Shown one piece after another: positions 46,376 through 54,739 of a DNA stretch of 54,739 bases. Numbering within the stretch: the stretch's first letter is position 1; every line of letters begins with the position of its first letter. The position numbers and the translations under genes are program-made. The notes below the pieces were generated by a model. That model saw nothing but the letters and a program-made list of their open reading frames with translations, had not been told where the DNA came from and searched no databases. The stretch is from Seison nebaliae (Eukaryota; Rotifera; Pararotatoria; Seisonacea; Seisonidae), in the NCBI GenBank assembly GCA_023231475.1, contig JALJEE010001769.1, positions 1-54,739 of the forward strand, read 5' to 3'.

Positions 46376-46419
<44 letters not shown>

Positions 46420-48070
46420 TGTGTGTCAACTCACCCAATCGATCTTATGTGTGGAGTAGAGCTAGGTAATATGATTGATGATGGGAATGGTTGGTAAAAA
46501 AAAGAAAGAAAGAAAAGAATTTAACGTTCATAACGATATGGATAAATGTTTTCGAATGATGATAAGGACGAAAAGAAATCGGTAATTAATTTTTCTCCTC
46601 TTACGTCTGACCTTTAATGAGAAAAGTTGAGATTGCAGGACAAATCGTTTTTTATTTCAATTTCAGGGTATAAACGTTGAAAGTTGAAGTTGAGACAGAT
46701 ATTGTTAATACTTCTGCTCATTTCGATATAATTCATTCTCATGGACAAAAGGATGTTATGTTAAGAAGATGTTCGCCATATCATTGTGATGAATTATCTT
46801 TCATATTTTTTCATTCTCTAATAAATTAAAATTCAATGATGTATTAATGTTATCTCTAATTTCTTAATAGAAATAGATGATCTTCTCCTTCCTAATTCAC
46901 ATATTGACATTATCCATATTAATAGTCTTCCCTCACAATCCATACACACCAATTTGTTTGTTTTCATTCTCATTTTCTTCTTTTGGTGGTAGTTGTTCAA
47001 CATTGTTTGTTCATCATCTCACCATCAGCAAACCATGAGTAACATCCCGTCATCATTCAGTCCTCTCGTCTCGATGAGTGGACAGAGGAAGTGGGAGACA
47101 GATCTCTCCTAACTTAATCCATCAGACTCTAATGCAAATGAATCATTTCATCTGATAACTCTACTCATCGTTGTGTAGACGTGTGATGCATAATATCATT
47201 TAGGATTAGATAGATCAATTTACTATTCCTTCTCCAACAACCCATCTTCTACCTTCCGAACACACTAAACTATTTCATAATTGTTCTTAATTTTTTTTGA
47301 AAACTTTCGTTCTTCATTATCTGTCTTAGTTGCTCCCATCTCCACTTGATTTATTTCTTCACATTCCTAACTCTCTAACGACATCTAATATGATCATAGA
47401 GAAGAATTACGTTTCTCATCGTTCAAATTATAGTTCAGGGGAAGGGGAGAAGAAGAAGCATTGAATAAATTTGAAGATATATGTTTGACAGTAGAAGAAC
47501 GAGAAGGAGGTGAAGACGATGATGGCGTAGAAGAAGAAATAGATAAAAGAATAATTACTATTTGTTACTAATATAATCCATTGTAATCATTCTTCAATAT
47601 TCATTATTGAATTAAACTCTCTTTTTACCTGACAATGATAGAGGACAGGAGACTGTAAATGATCTTTCAAAAATATTACACCTTTCCTATTTCACATCTC
47701 TAATTGAAACGATGATGTGAAAGGGATCTCAATGTTTTCATTGAAATTCTCTCAACTCTACATTTTCCCATGACTTTTCCCACCACTTCAATTCTCTTCC
47801 TATTAAATCTATATTGATTCTTTTCAGAAATCGATATCGATCGAAATGTATAAATTGAATATATGCCTAAATCAAGAAACTGAATGTTTCTTCTTGAGAA
47901 TTTAAAAGAAAATTTTGAGAATTTGAGATTCATCTAAAGGAAATAAGAAATGTTATGTAAACCGTATATCCTCTGACTAATTGATGACAATGATCTTTTT
48001 CGATATGAATATCGTGAAAATCATGAAAATTATTATTTTGGAATATTCCAAACCATTTCTTTCATTTCAG
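45138..48070. other. Non-coding stretch between the two giant genes
   Basis: It holds the 3' UTR of the upstream gene, with an AG run (about 45172-45199), a possible AATAAA at 45730-45735 and a long TG microsatellite (about 46376-46427). The 5' part of the next gene should be here, because the exon at 48071 begins right after an acceptor. No upstream coding exon could be assigned. A 25-codon frame at 47036 (MSNIPSSFSPLVSMSGQR) has only a weak in-phase donor and is not claimed. Confidence 0.55.
46376..46427. repeat. TG dinucleotide microsatellite
   Basis: More than twenty TG units with a few interruptions, in the spacer between the giant genes. Confidence 0.95.
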
Positions 48071-51000
48071 CATGTACTTATTCAAAAATATATGTGGTAA
48101 TTATTATGATGTTGAGTTAGAAGATTTTGAATACGATACACAGACAGCTGAATCGCTTCCTGACGAAGAATCAACCGCTTCAGAGAAAGAAATCGCACCA
48201 CCCGATACGACACCGACCGATCAACCAGATTACACTTATCCAGTTGATTCCACCGATCAATTAGTTGATATATCTGAAGAGTTCTCGAACGATCAACATC
48301 CCGACCAATTAGAAGGTGATCGACGAGACAAATTTGATAATTACGATAATTCGAACGTCATCGGACCAGTCGATATAACCGATCAAGAATATCAAGAATT
48401 GTTACGTGGCGCTGAGCCATACCAAGTGATAAAAGGATTGAGGAATAACAATTTGAAGCCACAAGGAGATAAATCATCGAAAGAATTTTACGAAATTCGA
48501 AAACCGTCACATCCACCCAGAGAAGACGAATCGACGTTAGAAAAACCAGGAAAGAAGATGGTAGCCAGTAGTCGTATTAGTACGAAGAGTGACAACAATA
48601 AGAGAGTAGATGTTTGCACTTTAACAACATTGACATATCCAAAACGATGTTCACCTCGTTCACATAGTCAACCGAGTTCGAAGAAGTTGTTAGACACAAG
48701 TGGAAGAAAGAGTGGAAGTAGTCGAACCAGTCAACGAACTGGTGGACGAGAATCAGATATAAGTGATCGTACAACATCCACATCCAATCGTATGTTAGAT
48801 ACTCTTATGAATAATTTAGAGAAGGATGTATCAGCTTATGGTAGTTCAGATGCATTAGCATCAACTATGCATGATATGAGTGGGGAAACATTGCCAGGAG
48901 ATTTGGGCAAATTAATCGATTCCGAATATACTACACCGATGCCAACGAGTGATATCGTATCAGGATTTGATCTTCAAAATAGATTAGGTGCCGGTTCATC
49001 ATCCGGTAGAACACCAAGTGGGAGTCAACGCGGCTCTCGATTAAGCCAACGTCCAGCCTCATCAGGCCAACGTAGTCAATATCGAGATCAACATTCAAGA
49101 CAATCACAACAAAAATATTTGTCACCGAACGATTTCTCATCTATCGGCAATGGTCATATTAGTGGAAATGGTGCAGGTTTAGATCAACCGTTAGCTGATG
49201 GTAAACCATCATCTTCCATGTATTCATCACATACTCCCTCTTACTCAACTCGAACACCGAGTAATATGATTGACGATGTCATGCAACAGCAACAACGACA
49301 ACAATCGTCATCATTTTATGGATCGCCGTCAGGTAAAGTAGAAGGAATTACTGATTCATTTAATGCACCGATGTTGAACGATAGTGAAATTCAAGAAGTT
49401 TTATCACAAGCTGGTATTGATACATCTGACTTAGTACCTTCAACAAGTCAGCCACCATCTCGACCACGTTCTCAACGACCAACTAGTGGCGTACAATTCT
49501 CTCGAATGTCCAACAATACTCCCAACATTCAAATTGACGATGTTGATGATGTAGAAAAAATGTTAGCGTCTGCTGGAGATCAACAACGATTCGATGGTCC
49601 ATCAGCTTTTGATGGAAATCAAATAGATTTAGGAAATCAATTAGGTATCGGTTCCACCGATCTCGAACTTGGTAATCGAATGGGATTGGATGATTTAGGT
49701 AATCAAGTAGATTTAGGAAATCAAATTAGCGAGGAAGATATTCAACGATTATTATCAGGAGAAATTCCTCCAAATTTCGAATCGAGTGCTGAATCAGTTC
49801 CCGCTCAATCAACTGCTTATTATAGTGACAATGTTCCCTCTCGACATGGAACATCACAAAGTCGTAATATAAGCGATCGAACTCCGATTGGTGGAGGAAG
49901 TCGTACAGGAACAAGTCGATCATCTCGTGGTCAACGACCTGATTCCACCATTTCCAGCATTACTTCTAGTATGGTGCCAGAAATTGAGACGATAACAAAG
50001 ATCATGTATCCAAACGACGACATCCCACCACATCAACAACAACAGATTCAACAACAACAATCTCGACAAGGCTTCACTGAACAATATCAACAACCAGATG
50101 ATTTTGGTCAGAGTAGTAGACGATCAGATTTTAAAACGCCAAGTAAATTTGGTAGTTCGATATTGAGTCAAGATTCATATGGAACTCCAGAAATCGAAAC
50201 GGTAACTCGAATCAATTATCCGAATGATATTCGAGGTAGTCGAATGTCAGGTAAATCAGGATCACATCGTAGTGATTATGGAAGAGATTCGAAATCATAC
50301 GGTAATGTCCCATCTCCACGTGGAGGATCGGGACGAAGAACCGGCTCTCAAATGTCACAAGATCGTCAAAGTTATTCGTCGAAGAATGATATAACTCCCA
50401 CCAGTGCCGATAGATCAGGATTTGAATCTCAACATTCGATGCCTGAAGAATCGATTAACGTTCAACCGACAATGTCAACCGAATATATTAGTGATCGAAC
50501 ACCTATGCCAGGTAGTCAAGGACCGAGTAGTCGATTATCGGAACAAGACCGTCGACAACAATCATCAAGAGGATCGGGTGGATCAGATCGATTTGGTTCG
50601 ACAATTGATGATTCCTTAAGAAATGACATTCCATCACGTTCTTCTCGTTCTTCAAGACAACCAGTCGATGGTGATCAATCATCATTCTCACGATCATCAC
50701 GTGGACCATCAAGAAAAGATGAATATGGACGTATGTCTTCTGCTCGATCTGACAAATCGGATTTCGGCAGTGAACGTGATCAATTATCATCACGTCCAAC
50801 TGATTCTCGTTTATCAGATTCCCGTCGTGCAGATCAATCATTGGTAGATAATATTCCTGATTTCTCTCAAAGTAAAACATCCGATTATGGTATGCCATCA
50901 ACCACTTCCTCAATGTCTCACAAATCGGATAGAAGATCCAATTTAACAAGTCGATCAGGCAGTCAAGCAAGAAGTGACAGATCATCACAAAAAGATGGAG

Positions 51001-54000
51001 CAGATAGTCGGTTCTCCGAACAATATGATCAACGACCTGGATCATCTAGCCGTGATATTCCTGATAGAGATACATCCGAACATTATGATCAACGAACTGC
51101 TTCATCCATTCGAGGAGGACCAGATAGTAGACAATCCGATGAATATGGTCGACGAACTGGTTCATCCATTCGAGGAGGACCTGATAGTAGACAATCTGAT
51201 CAATATGATCAACGACCTAGTTCATCCAGTCGAAGAGGACCTGATAGTAGACAATCTGATCAATATGACAGACCACCAACATCCTCTTCACGTGAAGGTG
51301 CCGATGGTCGAATTTCAGAAGAATATGAACGTCAATCAGCATCATCAGTGCGAGGAGGACCTGATAGTCGAACATCAGATCAATATGATAGACGACCATC
51401 ATCGTCAACCAGTCAACAAGACCGATATGGAGAATCAAGAGCATCTGATTATGACCAAACGGAATCGAGACCTTTTTCCACTCAAGATGACCTAACTTTA
51501 CCTGACAGTTATTCACGATCATCTACTCAACAAAAACAACCATCAACTTCATCGGCACATCGAACACCATCACAACAATATTCGCAACAGGACGACCGAA
51601 CATCTCGAACATCATCTCGACGATCAAACATTTCGAAAATTTCTAATATTTCCCAAAGATCTTCGGAACAAGGTGATAATTTATCAAGCAAATCTTCGAC
51701 ATCATCATCTCATCGACCAATAAATGGAACTCCTCCAACCGGAATTCATAGTCGTTCATCAATCTCTTCAAAAAAATCAACTTCTTCTACATCGGCAGCT
51801 GAAGATCGACCAGGAGCTGCATCAGCAGCATCTTCTTCATCCTCTTCATCTTCCTCATCTTCATCATCAAGTTCTTCATCATCATCCGCCTCATCATCAT
51901 CATCATCATCAGGCGATTCGAAACGTTCAAGTAAATCAACAGATGAATATCATTCAGATGAATATCCACAAAAACCAAAATCCACATCAACCAGTCGATT
52001 ATCTGCCCCTCAAACTCGATCACAAGTATCAGGTGATGGTCATCAATATGATCGAGTAGCAAGTTCGAGAAGATCCGACAGATCATTAGATCAATCGAAA
52101 GAACCATCACGAGGTACATCATCCAGAAATTATTTAGAAGATGATTATAATAATACATCAATACCCTATCAAGATTTATCAGTCACCTCACCAAATGATT
52201 CAAGTTTCAGTACAAATCCAGTAATTGAAACGAAAACTAGAATTTATTTCCCAGAAGGTGAAGATAAGGAGGAAGAACAAATTGATGGTAGACGAACAGG
52301 TAGTCGATATTCCCAAGATTATGGAACTCCATCAAGACAAAGTGATCTTCGTTCACAAACGACCTCAGTCAAATCTGCGGGTCGACGTGATCAAGAAGTT
52401 ATTCGAACACCATCAGGATTAAGTCGCGATTCACATCAATCTCAAAGTCGACAACGATCAACAATGTCTCCTTCATCAGATACTTCACGAAAAACGAGTG
52501 ATACACCATTTGCAGAAACGAGTACTCGATTAAGTTTCCCTGGACGATATCGAGAAGATTCGAAACCGAAAGATGTCACTTATCATGGACCAACATCGCC
52601 TTTGAATCAATCTGATTCTCGACCATCTACCACCAGTGGACGTCGTTATCATGGTAGTGGACGTTAGTACCCATTTTATTAGTTTTCTTCAATTATTCTT
52701 CAATTATTCTTCATTCTTTCATATTCACTTAATTCAATCAATTTCATCTCTCTCTAATTCTTTTTCATTTTCTCTATTTTCATGAACAACTCATCATTTG
52801 CACAAATTCATTACTAAAAATTAACGATAATCTCATCCCGTCACAAACGATGTAATCTCACAAATGATAATTTTAATCATTCACCATTATCGCTGATTAT
52901 GACATGTTATGCTTCACTGCCTTCAAACTGCAAAATATCACCACAAAAATATTCCTCTCAATTATGCTCACGAAACGAAATCTATGTCTATGATATACAG
53001 TGTTATCATCCAGTGAGAGTGAAGATGATCCTTGTATCACAACTGTCACTAAAGTAAAATATTATACATCTGGAATTGATGATGACGAACCATTGAAGTT
53101 AGACGAATCAGATTTAGAAGATGCTTTTCCCAAATTTAAGGGTGACAGAGACGATCGACTTTCTTCATCGGGTGACAAATATCCGAGAGAGAGTACCCGA
53201 TTACAAGAAAGAGATCGTTTCGATAGATCACAAAGTCCAACTGGTTCTCGAATATTAGATGGAAGTGAAAGAATTAGACCTGATGATTCGAAACGATCTC
53301 GATCATTCTTATCACCAAGTGATGGTGATCGAAGATATCCAGGTGAACCAAGAGAAACATCAACTCGACTTAGTGAAAGAACACCAAGTCAATATGGTAA
53401 GGATAGTAGGAAAGACGAGGAGGATCAATATCCATCTGATTTCGAGTCTACTAAAGATCAATTACCTTCTGATGATTTCGGACGACGAAGTGGCGAAAGA
53501 TCAGTACGTGATGGTTATCCTTATGATAGAGTAACACCATCAGCTTCTAGACGAACTGGAATTTCGGATGATGATAAAGATAATGATCGATTACCACGAG
53601 CTCCTTCATCATCAACCGGTCGTGATGGTTATTCTCGTGATGGGAAGACACCAACCTCTTCAAGACTCGGAGATATTCTAGATAGAGATCAATATCGAGA
53701 TAGAAGTGACAGTGCGATAAGTAGAACTCCAAGATATGGATCAACACAAGATCGAAAGTTATTCCCAGAAGAAACTGATCAATATCCAGATAGTTTCGAT
53801 GCAAAAGATTATGATCATGATGATGGAAGACCGAGTGATATTGATAGAAAACGAGATTCATCATTATTTCATCCGAAAGATTGGGAAAAAGGATCAATAC
53901 CGTCAACTTTGAATAAACAACCTGACGATGGTGATGGCGATTTAGATAGAAGCGGACGAAGAGGTCCATCCGAATACGACAGATTAATGGACAAAAGTTA

Positions 54001-54739
54001 CCCTAGTGAATTTGGAGGAAGTAAAGATGGTTATCCAAGTATTTCCAGTCGTGGAAGTCGACCAATTGCACCAGATGGAATCAGTGATTTATTCCCAGCT
54101 CAATCAGACGATGGTCGTCGTGGAAAACAAGACGGCTATCCAGATTATGATGATAGATATCCAAGTGGATTGGGTGGTGATCGGGTCGATGGTAAATATC
54201 CAGGAAGTTCTAGAGATGGTCCCGGAAAATCATATCCGAAAGATGGTTTGGGTAGAAAACCAGAGAGTGGTGTTGATGGATATCCTGGTATCGATAGAGA
54301 TGGACGTCCATTTGATAAAGATCAACCTGATGGTAGTTACCGTGGCAGTGCAGATGGATATCCAGACGGACGCAAACCAGATGATGGTACATCGTTTAGA
54401 GGAATGCCTGACGGAAAATACGATTATCCAACTGACAAATATTTAGGTGGTCATCCAGATGAGCGATATCCGAGTGATGTACGCGATGAAAGAATATACC
54501 CAGGAAAATCGAGAGATAAATTAGGTGATGGCGACGATTTAAGTGGCCGACAACCAGGTGATATTTTAAGTGGACGAGGAGCAAGATATCCAGGAGATGA
54601 CTTAAGTGGCCGACAACCAGGTGATGGTTTAAGTGGACGACAACCAGGTGATATTTTAAGTGGACGAGGAGCAAGATATCCAGGAGATGACTTAAGTGGC
54701 CGACAACCAGGTGATGGGTTAGGGGGACGACACCCAGGT
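48071..54739 (+). CDS. Second giant disordered Ser/Arg/Asp-rich protein, 3' end beyond the window
   Basis: Exon 48071-52666 follows an acceptor (tttcatttcag) and opens with C then ATG 48072; that Met may be the start or internal. The frame appears to stop at TAG 52665-52667, but the GT of that codon is a donor. Splicing to the acceptor at 53013 turns TA+T into Tyr and opens 575 more codons to the window edge, at least 2,107 residues in all. Composition changes along the chain: acidic N-terminus, Ser/Arg/Gln-rich middle, then a Gly/Asp/Tyr/Pro-rich end with DGYP and YPG motifs. Recurring short motifs are PEIETITKIMYP, PEIETVTRINYP, PVIETKTRIYFP and FAETSTRLSFP, and helix-like ones such as SEEDIQRLLSG and NDSEIQEVLSQAG. 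Seven 20-residue repeats lie at 50997-51416. I find no known domain, signal peptide or membrane segment. It lies in the same orientation as the other giant gene, 2.9 kb after it. The Ser/Arg content is spread out rather than in RS dipeptide blocks, so it is not an obvious SR protein. Confidence 0.85.
50997..51416 (+). repeat. Seven copies of a 60-bp coding repeat
   Basis: The 20-residue unit is GPDSRQSDQYDRRxSSSxRG. All seven copies keep exact 60-base register, with substitutions but no length change. Central copies share long identical DNA blocks, while the outer ones have diverged, as expected of unequal exchange. Confidence 0.9.
51830..51912 (+). repeat. Poly-Ser coding run
   Basis: TCT, TCA and AGT codons give an almost uninterrupted Ser run, broken by one Ala. 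Use of mixed codons, including AGT, implies some selection for Ser rather than pure slippage. Confidence 0.85.
52667..53013 (+). other. Intron splitting an apparent stop codon
   Basis: The donor GTACCC begins at the G of the in-frame TAG and the acceptor catccag ends at 53013. Splicing replaces the stop with a Tyr codon. The intron contains stops and T-rich, C-containing sequence; it is longer than the 46-60 nt introns elsewhere in the window. Confidence 0.75.
54536..54739 (+). repeat. 90-bp tandem repeat running off the window end
   Basis: Units built from DLSGRQPGD and LSGRGARYPGD repeat with nearly identical DNA; the same block recurs 90 bases apart (for example 54561 and 54651). The array is in frame and continues to the last base, so its length is unknown. 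The last 30 bases match the unit less well, with all four differences towards G or C. Confidence 0.9.

Noticed and set aside
47036-47113. A 25-codon frame (MSNIPSSFSPLVSMSGQR) as first exon of the second giant gene
   Set aside because: Only a weak in-phase donor (gtggga) is available and nothing else supports transcription start nearby.
50503-51045. A 180-codon minus-strand open frame
   Set aside because: It is antisense to the Ser/Asp-rich second giant gene, has no protein features, and only the sense frame continues through the splice junctions.
48071-52666. Classifying the second giant protein as an SR splicing factor and kinase substrate
   Set aside because: Ser and Arg are frequent but mostly as SSR, SRxS and DSR rather than RS blocks, and there is no RNA-recognition motif.

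Overview
The window is AT-rich nuclear DNA of an animal-like eukaryote. Coding regions are interrupted by GT-AG introns, many only about 46-58 nt long. The proteins carry long Gln, Asn, Asp, His and Ser runs. Two genes are recognisable: an SR-protein kinase and the mitochondrial ATP synthase gamma subunit. The tiny introns, AT bias and simple-repeat-rich coding sequence suggest a small-genome arthropod, and an acariform mite is my best guess. That assignment is inference, because no clade-specific marker was seen.

Layout. 1-2965: no gene seen. 2966-5199: a 745-codon Gln/Asn-rich exon. 5200-12066: mostly non-coding, with one TATA-driven candidate exon at 8980. 12067-18732: SRPK kinase in five exons. 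The 2966 exon ends two bases into a codon and the 12067 exon begins with exactly the missing base, so the two may form one gene of about 2,889 residues with a 6.9-kb intron. 19753-20799 (minus): an unrecognised 228-residue basic protein in five exons, convergent with SRPK. 21457-22419 (minus): ATP synthase gamma in three exons. 22420-33051: 10.6 kb with only two weak candidates for small secreted-peptide exons and one imperfect inverted repeat. 33056-45137: a giant 3,952-residue, mostly disordered protein with one intron. 45138-48070: no gene seen. 48071 to the window end: a second giant disordered protein of at least 2,107 residues, continuing past the edge inside a tandem repeat.

The most interesting part is the right half. 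Two neighbouring genes on the same strand encode giant, very hydrophilic proteins that I do not recognise. The first has short alternating-hydrophobic islands, about twelve copies of a helical motif (hydrophobic-x-x-I-D-x-R-L-x-x-L-E), and a compact C-terminal domain. The second has six copies of a strand-like motif (IETxTRIxYP) and about five copies of a short acidic helix motif (SEEDIQRLLSG type), spread through Ser/Arg/Asp-rich sequence. They look like multivalent scaffolds with recurring short binding motifs, but no function can be assigned from sequence alone. The SRPK is also unusual: the spacer that normally splits the kinase domain is short, while a tail of about 1,439 residues follows the kinase. 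I saw no transposon or virus-derived coding sequence, no tRNA or rRNA gene, and no CRISPR.
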